Shown here: piece after piece, positions 1 to 9,087 of the stretch
Layout of the letters: each line of letters opens with the position of its first letter
Numbering within the stretch: position 1 is the first letter of the stretch
Origin: Caldilineaceae bacterium
Lineage (GTDB): Bacteria > Chloroflexota > Anaerolineae > Caldilineales > Caldilineaceae
NCBI GenBank assembly: GCA_019637695.1
Contig: JAHBVG010000019.1
Span: forward strand, 27,969-91,968
Length of the DNA stretch: 64,000 bases
Reading direction: 5' to 3'
Program-made: the position numbers and the translations under genes
The notes under the pieces: model-generated
Seen by the model: only the letters and a program-made list of their open reading frames with translations
Told to the model about the DNA's origin: nothing
The model's database searches: none

Positions 1-652
1 GGAAGCGATCCAGCCGGGCCGCTACCTCGTCCACATCGTATTCAAGGCTGCCAAAGTGGGCGCCGACGACGCGCAGATCGGGGTGTTTTTCGATCATGTG
101 GTCGCGGGCTTCCATCAAGCGGGCGTGGGATGGAAACTCCGGTTTGTTGTACATGTGCCATTCGGGGTTGCGGCTGTAATAGCCATAGTGCGGGTTGTCT
201 TCGTTCAGGGGTTGCCAACAGGCAAGCGGTTCGGCGATGTGGGTGAGCAGCGTACGTCCACGCCTGGCAATGTGGTCAAAGATGGGATCGAGCAGTGGAT
301 CATCCACCATAAAGAAGTCGCCCGCTGGATTCTTCACCTCCATGCCGACATTCTTCCAGACTTTGCAGGCCACCGCGCCGGCGTCAAAATCTTGATCGAG
401 CCGGGCAATTACCTTGTCCACATAGTCGGGATCGTCGAACCGGGGCAGGTCAAAGGTCGTACACCAGCCGAAACGGTGCGGATAGCGCTCGGTCAACCGG
501 CGGTAGCGTTCGGCCTGAGCCGACCAGTTGCGCCACTCCCCCTGCTCGTGGGCAACACAGATGTTGAAGAGGGTGAGGTCAAATTCTTCCAATAGGGCCA
601 GCAGATCGGGATGATCGTCGCCATAGTGGATGTGGGCGTCAATGATTGCCAT
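1..652 (-). CDS. Amidohydrolase-family metal-dependent hydrolase (partial, C-terminus outside window)
   Basis: The first 217 residues are visible, starting MAIIDAHIHYGDDH. The early D-A-H-I-H (His7 and His9) is the metal-binding HxH found at the end of the first strand of amidohydrolase TIM barrels, and later LLTHIAEP and VVGAHFGSLE supply further His residues in the expected order. The family (amidohydrolase 2, decarboxylase-like) hydrolyses or decarboxylates small organic substrates; the substrate cannot be told here. The start is supported by GGAGA a few bases upstream of the ATG. It is divergent from the GatZ-like gene, so both may be expressed from the 653-1045 spacer. The C-terminal part lies beyond base 1. 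Confidence 0.8.
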   Translation of the reverse strand, partial: MAIIDAHIHYGDDHPDLLALLEEFDLTLFNICVAHEQGEWRNWSAQAERYRRLTERYPHRFGWCTTFDLPRFDDPDYVDKVIARLDQDFDAGAVACKVWKNVGMEVKNPAGDFFMVDDPLLDPIFDHIARRGRTLLTHIAEPLACWQPLNEDNPHYGYYSRNPEWHMYNKPEFPSHARLMEARDHMIEKHPDLRVVGAHFGSLEYDVDEVAARLDRF

Positions 653-674
653 GAGAGTCTCCGCTCAGTCATGA

Positions 675-760
675 GAGAATGATCCACGAAGCCAAACGAA
701 GTGATACGAAGGGCAGAGAAAAGCCTGGTATTCCTTTGTGCGTCTTCGCGGATCAAGGAT
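675..760. repeat. Intergenic CACGAAG-type short repeat
   Basis: The spacer contains ccacgaag followed by aacgaag and atacgaag words at about ten-base intervals. A related string (ccacgaag, cacaaag, cacgaag) occurs in the spacer at 24726-24750. It is non-coding, and its role is unknown. Confidence 0.4.
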
Positions 761-903
761 TTTAGATGGGTGTATGATTTTGGAATTAAGACAAATGAAC
801 GGAAATGGTTGCTTTAATGATGGAAAGTGATGACTGGCGGTTACTATAGGGCGGATAGCTCCCAGTGTCAAGTCAAATTTTGATATTTTGATGACGGTTT
901 TGC

Positions 904-932
904 TTGACAACTCTAGTAGAGCGGTTTAGAGT
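904..932 (+). promoter_or_regulatory. Candidate promoter of the GatZ-like gene with palindromic spacer
   Basis: A perfect -35 TTGACA (904-909) is followed after exactly 17 bases by TAGAGT (927-932), a 4/6 match to the -10 consensus. The spacer carries the perfect palindrome CTCTAGTAGAG (911-921), placed where a repressor bound there would block polymerase. This is read from sequence only. Confidence 0.5.
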
Positions 933-970
933 CAGGGGCAGTATCTATTCCCGTTAACATGGACAAAAAA

Positions 971-1004
971 CGAATGTATTGTTCCAAAGGGTGCAATACG
1001 TTCG
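971..1004 (+). promoter_or_regulatory. Hairpin in the 5' leader of the GatZ-like gene
   Basis: CGAATGTATTG (971-981) pairs with CAATACGTTCG (994-1004), with one G-T type mismatch and a 12-base loop. It lies between the candidate promoter and the Shine-Dalgarno at 1033-1038, so it would be in the untranslated leader if the ATG at 1046 is the start. It has no T-run, so it is not an obvious terminator. It resembles no riboswitch class I recognise. Confidence 0.45.
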
Positions 1005-1045
1005 TTCGTCGTCCTCCGTCTCTTCTCAAGCAAAGGAGACAGCGT

Positions 1046-2287
1046 ATGCTCGCGCTCAACGAAATCATCCAGCGGATCTTGCGTCTGCGCGAGGAGGGCA
1101 GGGCGCGGATCACGCTATTGGCGGCCTGTCCGAATTCAGCGGCGGTGCTGGAGGCGGCTGTGTTGACGGCGGCGCGCAACAATCTACCCATGCTCTTTGC
1201 CGCCACGCTCAACCAGGTAGATCGGGATGGCGGCTACACCGGCTGGACGCCCGCGCAGTTTGTGGCCGAGATGCAGCAGTACGCCGCCAAGTACGCATGG
1301 GACGGTCCGCTTTACCCGTGCCTCGATCACGGCGGACCCTGGCTCAAGGATGCGCACACCCGCCAGCGTCTGCCCCTGGCCGCGGTCATGGCCGAGGTCA
1401 AGGAGAGCCTCAGCGCCTGTCTGCGCGCCGGCTATCAACTGCTCCACATCGATCCCACGGTGGATCGCACGTTACCGCCGGGCGCGTCTGTCCCCATTGA
1501 GATGGTGGTGGAGCGGACCATCGAGTTGATCGCTTATGCCGAAGCGGAACGCGAGCAATTGGGCCTGCCGCCGATTGCCTATGAGGTCGGCACCGAGGAG
1601 GTCCACGGCGGGCTGGTAGACATGGACAATTTCACCCACTTTGTCACGTCTCTGGCGCGTGGATTGGCCGAACGCAACCTCGACCATGCCTGGCCCTGCT
1701 TCATCGTCGGCAAAGTGGGGACCGATCTGCACACCAGCTTTTTTGATCCCGATACGGCGCGCCAGCTTTACGAAATCGTCGCCCCGTCTGGGTCGTTGAT
1801 CAAAGGCCATTACACCGACTGGGTAGAGAATCCCGCCGATTACCCAGCCAGCGGCATGGGCGGCGCCAACGTCGGTCCTGAATTCACTGCCGAGGAATAT
1901 CTGGCGCTGGCCGATCTGGTTGCGAAAGAGGAAGCGCTCTGCCGCAGTCGCGCCGGGATCACCCCATCCAACTTTTTGGCTGCATTGGAAGGGGCGGTCT
2001 ATGCCTCGAATCGCTGGCAGAAATGGCTCCAGCCGGAGGAAGCAGGAGTGGAGTTCGCCGATCTCTCCGTCCAGCGCCGATCCTGGCTGGTGCAAACCGG
2101 CGCCCGCTACGTTTGGACCGATCCTGGGGTGGCGGCGGCGCGCCAGCGACTTTACACCAATCTCCACCCCTTGTTGCCCCATCCCAACAGTTACGTGGTC
2201 GACCGCATCGCCCGCAGTATGGATCGTTATGTCAACGCCTTCGGCCTCTTCGACAGCAACCGGCTGCTGGAAAATGGGGAATGGTGA
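1046..2287 (+). CDS. D-tagatose-1,6-bisphosphate aldolase subunit, GatZ/KbaZ family
   Basis: The protein has 413 residues, close to the usual 410-430 of GatZ/KbaZ. Family-typical stretches include the N-terminal [22 protein letters not shown], the [10 protein letters not shown] segment and VGTEEVHGG. In enterobacteria the family is the accessory subunit stabilising the class II aldolase GatY/KbaY, which cleaves tagatose-1,6-bisphosphate to DHAP and glyceraldehyde-3-phosphate. No GatY-like partner is in this window, so it may work alone or on another sugar phosphate. The reading frame is open upstream to 959, but AAGGAG (1033-1038) stands 7 bases before the ATG at 1046 and decides that start. 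It is one of only two convincing plus-strand genes here, with its own promoter and leader hairpin. Confidence 0.85.
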   Translation: MLALNEIIQRILRLREEGRARITLLAACPNSAAVLEAAVLTAARNNLPMLFAATLNQVDRDGGYTGWTPAQFVAEMQQYAAKYAWDGPLYPCLDHGGPWLKDAHTRQRLPLAAVMAEVKESLSACLRAGYQLLHIDPTVDRTLPPGASVPIEMVVERTIELIAYAEAEREQLGLPPIAYEVGTEEVHGGLVDMDNFTHFVTSLARGLAERNLDHAWPCFIVGKVGTDLHTSFFDPDTARQLYEIVAPSGSLIKGHYTDWVENPADYPASGMGGANVGPEFTAEEYLALADLVAKEEALCRSRAGITPSNFLAALEGAVYASNRWQKWLQPEEAGVEFADLSVQRRSWLVQTGARYVWTDPGVAAARQRLYTNLHPLLPHPNSYVVDRIARSMDRYVNAFGLFDSNRLLENGEW

Positions 2288-2298
2288 ATGCCGAATGG

Positions 2299-2345
2299 CA
2301 GGTTGCAAGTTGCAGGTGACAATCGCTCACGCACTACGCACTACG
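2299..2345. repeat. GCAGGTGAC...CACGCACTACGC intergenic repeat, copy 1
   Basis: Contains GGTTGCAAGTTGCAGGTGAC followed by CTCACGCACTACGCACTACG. Related copies are at 3619-3665 and 59552-59607. All three sit just beyond the 3' end of a minus-strand gene in the same orientation; this one overlaps the stop codon at 2341-2343. Confidence 0.6.
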
Positions 2346-3555
2346 TTTCACCCACTTCTTCGCATTTCGGCTCGCGCCCCCAGCCGACGGGTCTGCGCTG
2401 AAGATCTGCGACAATATCATGGACGAGTGAGGCTGCTTCGTTGAGTTTGGCCGCGCTGATCCACTCAATGGTGTCCCCGCGCAGGTGATCGAAGTGGGGC
2501 GCGCTGCCGTTGCTGATGGGGACACAGGGCACGCCGCGCCAGGCAAAAAAGGCGTGATCGCTCTCGATCCACGGTTCCACCCAGACCACGCCGGGATAGG
2601 ATCGGGTGATGGCGGCGAGATGTTCTTGGAAGGGTTCGCTGGCAGAAAGGGTGGTGATGCTGTTGTTGCCCAGGGTGCAGCCCACCTTGTCGATGTTGAT
2701 CACCGCCAGCATCTCGTCGAAGGAATCGTTGTGGCGCGCAAAGTAGGCGTCATTGCCCAGAGGTAGGTATTCTTCATTGCTGAAGGCCACAAACTCCAGT
2801 GCATGTGGGTGGATCTGCTGGCTCAACATCTGCGCCAGCGTCAAGAGGACGGCGACGCCGCTGCCGTTGTCGGCGGCGCCGGGGGTGTCGAACTTGGTGT
2901 CGTAGTGCGCACAGATCAGGACGGTCCCCGCGCCTGCACCGGGGTGGCGGGCGACGACATTGTACGATTCCGCTTTGGTGCGTGTGCTGGCGATTCGCAG
3001 GTGAACCGTCGCCAGATAGCGTTTGAGCAGCCGCAACCCCACCTGCGCCGGCACCGTGGCCGAGGGGATGGTGAAATCGGCGTCCTCGATCACCCGTTCG
3101 AGATCGCCGAAGCGCGATTGGACGGTGATCAGCGCGGCCGGCTCTTTTTCCTCTAAAAGCTCGACGACGCGCGCAGCTTTTTCCTCTTTGAAGGCCCAGG
3201 CTTTGGCAGGCAGTGGATGGCGGGTGAGATCGCCGTAGAGCAGTGCAATCTTATCGCGCAGATCGGCGGCCTCCAGTTCGGCCAGCGTACTCACCGCCGT
3301 CACTGCTCCGCTTACATCGCAGGGTGGCGAGAAGACATTGGCCGCCGATTGTACCCACTCCTCATTGATCTGCAAATAGCTGTCCTGGGCTTCCCAACCG
3401 GTGCAGGCGAAGCGCTGCCGCTCCACGGCCAGCCCACAGGAACGAAACACACCCTCAATATAGTCCGCTGCGGCGAGATTGCCCGCCGATCCGCCAGGCC
3501 GCTGGCCGATCTCTACTGCCAGATGGAAAAGATGGGCGAAGGGGGTTGTCATCAT
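2341..3555 (-). CDS. M28-family zinc peptidase (aminopeptidase-like)
   Basis: The protein has 404 residues and no signal peptide or membrane helix, so a cytoplasmic location is likely. The M28 metal site can be followed: His and Asp in CAHYDTKFDTPGAADNGSGV-like segments, the catalytic Glu pair in FSNEEYLPLG, an Asp in VINIDKVG, and a last His in the HFDHLRGDT segment. A PA-like insert precedes the catalytic part (about residues 60-190). M28 enzymes remove N-terminal residues from peptides or act as carboxypeptidases; the substrate is not predictable. AAGGAAG stands upstream of ATGATG. It follows the FAD oxidoreductase gene after a 132-base repeat-bearing spacer, so co-transcription is possible but not shown. 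Confidence 0.85.
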   Translation of the reverse strand: MMTTPFAHLFHLAVEIGQRPGGSAGNLAAADYIEGVFRSCGLAVERQRFACTGWEAQDSYLQINEEWVQSAANVFSPPCDVSGAVTAVSTLAELEAADLRDKIALLYGDLTRHPLPAKAWAFKEEKAARVVELLEEKEPAALITVQSRFGDLERVIEDADFTIPSATVPAQVGLRLLKRYLATVHLRIASTRTKAESYNVVARHPGAGAGTVLICAHYDTKFDTPGAADNGSGVAVLLTLAQMLSQQIHPHALEFVAFSNEEYLPLGNDAYFARHNDSFDEMLAVINIDKVGCTLGNNSITTLSASEPFQEHLAAITRSYPGVVWVEPWIESDHAFFAWRGVPCVPISNGSAPHFDHLRGDTIEWISAAKLNEAASLVHDIVADLQRRPVGWGREPKCEEVGET

Positions 3556-3618
3556 TGAATGATCTTCCTTTCATGAAAGAGGACGACGGACGGCAGACCG
3601 CAGACGAACGTAGAGCAA

Positions 3619-3665
3619 GTTTGCAGGTTTGCAAGTGGCTGGTGACACTTGCTCACGCAACACGC
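3619..3665. repeat. GCAGGTGAC...CACGCACTACGC intergenic repeat, copy 2
   Basis: AGTTTGCAGGTTTGCAAG, then GGTGACACTTGCTCACGC. It is followed (3670-3708) by tandem ccaatacccaatatc words that run to the stop codon of the FAD oxidoreductase gene. The copy at 59552 is followed by a closely similar atatccaatccctaatac string. Confidence 0.6.
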
Positions 3666-3687
3666 CATCATCTCCAATACCCAATAT

Positions 3688-5217
3688 CTAATATCCAATA
3701 CCCATTACTCTTTCGGGGATCTGCGCCACAAACGCCCGTTTATCCTCATGGCAGAGCATCTGGATCACATTGCGGCCCGACATGGCGACGATGGGCACGC
3801 TGCCGCCGGGTTCCACCCACTGGCCGGCCATATAGAAGTTGCGCAGACCGGGCAGCGTCTTTTCAATGCCCTGGATCATCATCATCATCGTCTCTTTGGT
3901 GAGCAGCCAGCCGCAACTGGAACCGAGCCAATTCCCCGTATAGCGTTCATAGCTCACCGGCGTCGCCACATCTTTCACCTCGATTTGAGCGCGGACGCCG
4001 GGGTAGCGCGTCTCCAAAAAATCGATGATCGTCTCGCAGACCTGGATCTGTTCGATGTCATAGAGCCTGCGCCCGTAGATACGCTGCCAATAGTGATAAT
4101 CGCTGGGGAACATGACGATTACGGCGGATTTGCCCGCTGGCGCCAGGGTGGGATCGAAGCAGTAATGTTTGACGCCGATGGTCTCTTTCTTTTCGCCAGC
4201 CAGTACTATCGGTTCATCGAGCAGATAAGTGACCCAGTGGGGTTCGGCGCTGAGATCCCGATCCACGCCCAGTGAGACTTGCATCTGCGCGTGGATGGGC
4301 AACCTTCCATCGTAGCGGCCTTTGATCTTGCGGTTAGCGAACTCGCCGTCGAGCATGTGGAAGAGCGTCGCGTGCCCATCCGCCGCCGAGATGATCGCGT
4401 CGGCATGGTGGATCTCGTCGTTGTAGAGACGCACGCCCACGGCGCGATCCCCTTCGACGAGGATCTTCTCGACCTGCGCCTTGTAGTGGATCTGCCCTCC
4501 CAGTTCCAAGTATCGACGTTCGACGGCGCGGGCAAATTCGAGCGATCCACCTTGAGGGAAGCTGGCGTTGCCCGTCTGCATGTACGAGAGCAGCGATATA
4601 CCCGCCATCATCGGGATCTCCGGCCAGGCGAAGACGTGGGGAAAGGCGCGGCGCAAGAAGGGATCTTTGAAGCGTTGAGCAAAATCCGCAGCGGAGACCA
4701 TGCCCCATTTGGCTAACGGCAGGGCGAAGGGCAACATCTTGAGGCCGAAATCGCGCCAATCGTTGGGGCCCATCAGAGGTTTGGGCTTCTCCTGCATCGA
4801 GGCCATGTCGAACTTCATAAACTGGCGCACCCCTTCGGCCAGATCCTCGATCAGCGCCGCGTCGATAGGGGAAAGTTCCTTCATGTGCGCTTCCAGCCGG
4901 TCGGGATCGCAGTAGATGATCAGCGTGCGCCCATAGGGATCGACGACGCGCATGAATTCCTCGTGGTTGATCATGGGCCGATCCTGCACCGCGCCCAACT
5001 CCTGCCAGACCTGGTTGAAGGGCTGTTCCGGCGCGGAGCCAAAGAGGTAATGGATGCAGCCGTCGAAGGTGTATCCTTTGCGATCCCAGGCCGTACAGAG
5101 GCCGCCGGGCAGATCGTGCAGTTCAAAGATCTGGCTGCGATAGCCATTCATTTGTGCATAACAACCGGCAGCCAGACCCGCGATCCCCGCGCCGATGATA
5201 ATGACAGAGTTGGTCAT
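3688..5217 (-). CDS. CrtI-like FAD-dependent oxidoreductase (phytoene desaturase / retinol saturase superfamily)
   Basis: The protein has 509 residues. The N-terminus carries a classical dinucleotide-binding fold, VIIGAGIAGLAAGCYAQ, followed by the acidic ribose-binding Glu in IFELHDLPGG. A second FAD contact is seen near the C-terminus around NFYMAGQWVEPGGSVP. Members oxidise or saturate polyenes and other lipids, using FAD tightly bound at the membrane surface. No crtB, crtE or other carotenoid gene is nearby, so a carotenoid role is not supported by context. AAGGATCTCTT precedes the ATG. The best call is a superfamily-level one; a carotenoid or retinol-type substrate is only a guess. Confidence 0.8.
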   Translation of the reverse strand: MTNSVIIIGAGIAGLAAGCYAQMNGYRSQIFELHDLPGGLCTAWDRKGYTFDGCIHYLFGSAPEQPFNQVWQELGAVQDRPMINHEEFMRVVDPYGRTLIIYCDPDRLEAHMKELSPIDAALIEDLAEGVRQFMKFDMASMQEKPKPLMGPNDWRDFGLKMLPFALPLAKWGMVSAADFAQRFKDPFLRRAFPHVFAWPEIPMMAGISLLSYMQTGNASFPQGGSLEFARAVERRYLELGGQIHYKAQVEKILVEGDRAVGVRLYNDEIHHADAIISAADGHATLFHMLDGEFANRKIKGRYDGRLPIHAQMQVSLGVDRDLSAEPHWVTYLLDEPIVLAGEKKETIGVKHYCFDPTLAPAGKSAVIVMFPSDYHYWQRIYGRRLYDIEQIQVCETIIDFLETRYPGVRAQIEVKDVATPVSYERYTGNWLGSSCGWLLTKETMMMMIQGIEKTLPGLRNFYMAGQWVEPGGSVPIVAMSGRNVIQMLCHEDKRAFVAQIPERVMGIGY

Positions 5218-5266
5218 AAGAGATCCTTTTTAGAGATGACGGCAGACGGAGGACCGCAGACCGCGG

Positions 5267-6505
5267 TCACTCAAACCGGAACCGCCACACCCCGATCACG
5301 AAAAAGAGCGCCGCCATCCCCAAGAGGATGGCGACTTCGTCGGCGACGCCTGCGATGCCCAGGTTGCGCGTCATCACGTCCTGAAAGCCGCGGATGGCCC
5401 AATGATGGGGCGTGGCGTACTCGATCACAGGCACGCGGATCGACGGGAAAAATGCGCCGCTGACAACAGCCATCGCCGTGGCAATCAAATTGGGGACGGA
5501 CCCGGCCTGCCCGGTGCTGCGGACGAGCGCGGCGATCATGATCCCCAACCCGGCGACGGTGGCCGCGGTGGCCGCGGCAACGAGCAAAAAGGCCCCCGGA
5601 TCGCTGCCTAAATTCACATCGAAGACGAGGCTACAGAGCGCGATGACGCCAATGATCTGGAGCAGGGTGATGGCAAAATAGGGGAGAATCTTGCCCAAGA
5701 GGATTGCCGCCCGCGAAGTGGGCATGGTGAGCAACCGACGGAAGGTCCCGGCGACGCGTTCATCCAACAGGACCTGTGCCAACATGCCGACCAAAAAGAA
5801 GGCGAAGAAGAGTGTGTAGCCCGGCACCAGCCATTCGAGGATAGTCGGTGCGCGCACAACCATTCCCGTTGTGGACGCAGCTTGCAGTTCGACCCTTACC
5901 AATGGATTGTTAAAGGCGTCTTGCACCTGGCTGGCGACAACGCCTTGCAGCGCCGCGGTGAGGAACTTTTGCACATCCTCTGTGTTGATATTGGCATCGG
6001 TGAGATCGATGCCGAAATCGTTGCGCGCCGAGGCGAAGGCCGTGTTCACCCCGCGCGCCACTTCGGCGTCGATGAGCAAGGGCGCCAGCGCGGCGTTAAC
6101 CTGCCCCATCACCAATCCGGCGCTCTGCTCGCGAGCCGGATCGACGATCAGCTCGACTTTGGCGCCCTGCGTCGTCTTCAATGCTTCGCCAAAGCCCGCG
6201 GGGATGATGATAGCGACCATGCGCTGTCCCTGCCCTACCCGCCGATCCGCCTCGGCGCGGTTCTCCAGCCGTTCCAGGTTCACGTTCTTCACGTCTTCCA
6301 ACAGATCCACGGCGCGTTTGGCTGCGCGTCCTTCCTCCTCGACGACGAGATAGACCGAAACCGTGGGCGCGCTGCCCCCGCCGAAGACCTGCCCCATAAT
6401 GGCGACAAAGAGGAATGGCGCGACAAAAAGGATGATCCATTGGCTGGGGCGCTGAAACCAGAGCTTCAATTCTTTCCGCGTAATCGCCCAGATTGGGGTG
6501 AGCAT
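5267..6505 (-). CDS. ABC-2 type transporter permease, second of pair
   Basis: The protein has 412 residues. One N-terminal membrane helix (WIILFVAPFLFVAIMG, about residues 22-40) is followed by a soluble, presumably extracellular domain to about residue 215, and then five to six helices to the end. This is the layout of ABC-2 permeases of the YhhJ/NatB type that export drugs, lipids or ions. It lies 110 bases downstream of another permease of the same design and both follow an ABC ATPase, so the three probably form one exporter with a heterodimeric membrane part. The substrate is unknown. Confidence 0.85.
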   Translation of the reverse strand: MLTPIWAITRKELKLWFQRPSQWIILFVAPFLFVAIMGQVFGGGSAPTVSVYLVVEEEGRAAKRAVDLLEDVKNVNLERLENRAEADRRVGQGQRMVAIIIPAGFGEALKTTQGAKVELIVDPAREQSAGLVMGQVNAALAPLLIDAEVARGVNTAFASARNDFGIDLTDANINTEDVQKFLTAALQGVVASQVQDAFNNPLVRVELQAASTTGMVVRAPTILEWLVPGYTLFFAFFLVGMLAQVLLDERVAGTFRRLLTMPTSRAAILLGKILPYFAITLLQIIGVIALCSLVFDVNLGSDPGAFLLVAAATAATVAGLGIMIAALVRSTGQAGSVPNLIATAMAVVSGAFFPSIRVPVIEYATPHHWAIRGFQDVMTRNLGIAGVADEVAILLGMAALFFVIGVWRFRFE

Positions 6506-6544
6506 AAACGGAGCCTTCTCTTAATGTGTCAGCCTGTCTGTTTT

Positions 6545-6615
6545 GAGATTAGGCGATTGGGAGATTTCAGAGACGGAGTTCCCGCTCCCCAATCTCTTAA
6601 TCGCTCAATCGCATC
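6545..6615. repeat. Inverted short repeats bracketing the permease-permease spacer
   Basis: GAGATTAGGCGATTGGGAGA (6545-6564) recurs almost unchanged at 9553-9572. The right side of the spacer (CCCAATCTCTTAATCGCTCAATCG) is an imperfect reverse complement of it and ends about ten bases before the stop codon of the upstream permease gene. Confidence 0.5.
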
Positions 6616-7932
6616 TCATTCAAATTCAAGCCGCCGCACGGCGATGATGAAGAAGATCAGCGCAAAGGCCAGCAGCACAGCAATCGACGGCAGGATCTCG
6701 ACGAGCCCTTGCCCGCGCACGAGAATCGCTTGAAATCCGTTCATCGCCCAAGTGTGGGGGATGGCGAGGCTGACGCTCTGCACAACGGGCGGCAGCCAAT
6801 CGGCGGGGAACATGCAGCCGCCGATCAGCGCGGCGATGATCAAGGGGATGGTGAGTACATTTTCCAGCCCGAAAGCCGCCGCGGCCAGCCCGATCCCCAC
6901 GGCGGCGAAGACGAGCGCCGCCGTCATCAGTAGCAGCGCCAGCGGGTCCTGGCCCAGCCCCATGCCGAAAAGGAAATGGCCCACGCCGAACATGATCCCC
7001 ACCTGGACCAGCCCGATCACAAAGGCGGCCAACAACTTCCCGCCCAGTACCACGCTGCGATCCACCGGCATGTGCAGCAACCGGCGGAAGGTGCCGCCGT
7101 TCCGCTCAGCCTGGATGGCCCCGCTGATGTAGGTGATCAAAAAGAAGACGAACATCACCGTGTAACCGGGGATGGTCTGCTGGTAGGTATCGGGGCGGAC
7201 GGCAAGATTGGAATTGCTGGGCGAAAGGGTCGTCACCGAGAGGGCCGGCTGCTGCCCAGTTGTCTCGGCTTCGGTGGCGGCGCGGTCGGCTTCGATCTCA
7301 TCTCGGATCTCTTGCGGGGCCAGGCTGATCAGATCGTTGAACTGATCAAAGCCGCTGAAGACTTGATTCTGCACCGAAAGCTGCATCGCCCCGCCGGTCA
7401 TCACTGCTTCGAGTACCTGCCGCCCGATGGCATCCCCGGCCGGGTCGTAGAGCAGCGTCAGTGTCATTGGTTGCCCGGCGTCGATGGCTGCCGAAAAGTC
7501 GCGGGGGATCACCAACGCCGCCTGCCGCCAGGATCGTCTCACCATCTCGCGTGCAACCGCTTCGTCGCAGGCTGCGCCGGGTTGCGCGCAAGCAGCATCC
7601 GCGGTCAGCCCCAGCCGGTCGATCATCGCCTGATCGAAATCCGTTTCCACGGTGAAGCCTTCGGCCACAAAGTCGAGCAACTCCTGCGTGTGGATGGGCA
7701 ACGCTGTCGATTGACTCGTGGATGCTGCCAACAGTCCACCGCCAGCGACGCGATCATAGTTGATCACCGGCATGAGCGGCTTCACATCGGCGTCGAGATT
7801 GTAGCCATCTTTGGGGAAGGCGTAGCTGATGGGGATGATGAAAACCAACGGCAGTAGAAAGAGCGAGATCAGTTCACCCCGATCCTTGAACACCAACAGC
7901 AGATCTTTTTTGAGGATGGATAGGATTTTCAT
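6616..7932 (-). CDS. ABC-2 type transporter permease, first of pair
   Basis: The protein has 438 residues and the same architecture as its downstream neighbour: one N-terminal helix (LISLFLLPLVFIIPISYAF), an extracytoplasmic domain of about 220 residues, and a C-terminal helix bundle starting near YTVMFVFFLITYISGAI. Both permeases share the G-T-F-R-R-L-L-x-M-P motif at the cytoplasmic coupling loop (GTFRRLLHMPVDRS here, GTFRRLLTMPTSRA in the partner), which supports a paralogous heterodimer. It starts 77 bases after the ATPase gene stop, so the ATPase and both permeases are likely one transcription unit. Confidence 0.85.
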   Translation of the reverse strand: MKILSILKKDLLLVFKDRGELISLFLLPLVFIIPISYAFPKDGYNLDADVKPLMPVINYDRVAGGGLLAASTSQSTALPIHTQELLDFVAEGFTVETDFDQAMIDRLGLTADAACAQPGAACDEAVAREMVRRSWRQAALVIPRDFSAAIDAGQPMTLTLLYDPAGDAIGRQVLEAVMTGGAMQLSVQNQVFSGFDQFNDLISLAPQEIRDEIEADRAATEAETTGQQPALSVTTLSPSNSNLAVRPDTYQQTIPGYTVMFVFFLITYISGAIQAERNGGTFRRLLHMPVDRSVVLGGKLLAAFVIGLVQVGIMFGVGHFLFGMGLGQDPLALLLMTAALVFAAVGIGLAAAAFGLENVLTIPLIIAALIGGCMFPADWLPPVVQSVSLAIPHTWAMNGFQAILVRGQGLVEILPSIAVLLAFALIFFIIAVRRLEFE

Positions 7933-8009
7933 AGAGTTGAGAATTGCGAGTTGCGAAGATGATCGTCACCTGCAAACCTGCTACCTGCGCCACTTTTGCC
8001 TTTTGCCTT

Positions 8010-8993
8010 TTAATCTCGCAAACTTTTCCCTGTCAGGTGCAAAAAGACCGTCTCCAGGTTGGGTTCTAAAATCTCCATCGAGAGGACGGTCACATCCTTT
8101 TGGTTGAAGAGTTGGAGGATCTGAAGCAGGGCGGTGTTGGCGTGTTCGGTCTCGACTTTGAGTACAGTGCGGATGCCGCCATCGTCGCCGGGTTCACGTG
8201 TACCATCAACGGTGAGATAATCCGCTTTTTTGACGGCAGGTTGGGCGAGGACGGCAGCGCGCAGATCCTCATCCGCGGCGGGCAGGCCGATCTGCACAAT
8301 GCCGCCGCCGAGCATGTCGATAAGGCGACGCGGCGTATCCAGCGCGATGATGCGCCCTTGATCGATGACGCCCACACGGTCGCAGAGGCGTTCGGCTTCT
8401 TCCATGTAGTGCGTCGTGTAAAGGATCGACATGCCGCGCTCGCGGTTGAGCCGTTGCACACTTTCGAAGATGTGGTTGCGGCTCTGCGGATCGACGCCCA
8501 CGGTGGGTTCATCCAAAAAGAGAATACGCGGATCGTTGATCAGCCCCACAGCCAAATTGATGCGTCGTTTCATGCCGCCCGAAAACGAGCTGACCGGATC
8601 GCCGGCGCGGTCGCTCATCGCCACATAATCGAGGACCTCGTCGGCGCGCGTCCGCAGCTTTTTGCCGCCCATGCCAAACATCTCGCCGAAGAAGAGGACG
8701 TTTTCGCGTCCGCTGAGGGTGGGATAGAGGGCCAGCTCCTGCGGCACGACGCCGATGATCTGCTTCACCTGTTTCGACGCCTTCACCACATCATGCCCGC
8801 CCACACGCGCCGTCCCTTTGGTGGGGGGGAAGAGACCGGTGAGCATGGAGATAGTTGTACTCTTGCCCGCACCATTCGGGCCGAGCAGCCCGAAGATTTC
8901 GCCATCTGCGATGGTGAAGCTGACATCATCCACGGCGGCGCGGTCGCCATATTTTTTCACCAAATGTTCGGCTTCGACAATGTTGGGGGCCAT
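8010..8993 (-). CDS. ABC transporter ATP-binding protein (DRA/CcmA-like export ATPase)
   Basis: The protein has 327 residues. All nucleotide-binding motifs are intact: Walker A GPNGAGKST, Q-loop region, signature SSFSGGMKRRINLA, Walker B RILFLDEPTVGVD, and the H-loop His in LYTTHYMEEAE. About 100 C-terminal residues extend beyond the ATPase core, as in the drug-resistance (DrrA-like) export subfamily. It energises the two ABC-2 permeases encoded immediately downstream. AGGAACTGCT lies before the ATG. Confidence 0.92.
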   Translation of the reverse strand: MAPNIVEAEHLVKKYGDRAAVDDVSFTIADGEIFGLLGPNGAGKSTTISMLTGLFPPTKGTARVGGHDVVKASKQVKQIIGVVPQELALYPTLSGRENVLFFGEMFGMGGKKLRTRADEVLDYVAMSDRAGDPVSSFSGGMKRRINLAVGLINDPRILFLDEPTVGVDPQSRNHIFESVQRLNRERGMSILYTTHYMEEAERLCDRVGVIDQGRIIALDTPRRLIDMLGGGIVQIGLPAADEDLRAAVLAQPAVKKADYLTVDGTREPGDDGGIRTVLKVETEHANTALLQILQLFNQKDVTVLSMEILEPNLETVFLHLTGKSLRD

Positions 8994-9020
8994 AGCAGTT
9001 CCTATCCCCGATTTATTTGG

Positions 9021-9087
9021 GCGTTACCTGTAACTACTACCTCTGCTCTAGCCAGGTCCGTGACCTGGCTGCGGGTCAAGTAGTTAC
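9021..9087. terminator. Hairpin at the 3' end of the PPOX gene
   Basis: AGCCAGGTC (9050-9058) and GACCTGGCT (9062-9070) form a perfect 9-bp stem with a 3-base loop. Flanking GTAACTACT and AGTAGTTAC can extend it. It begins at the stop codon of the PPOX gene but has no T-run, so termination is unproven. Confidence 0.4.

Noticed and set aside
8100..9083. Long plus-strand reading frame opposite the ABC ATPase gene
   Set aside because: The minus-strand frame has intact Walker motifs; the plus frame is its shadow, without domain signal.
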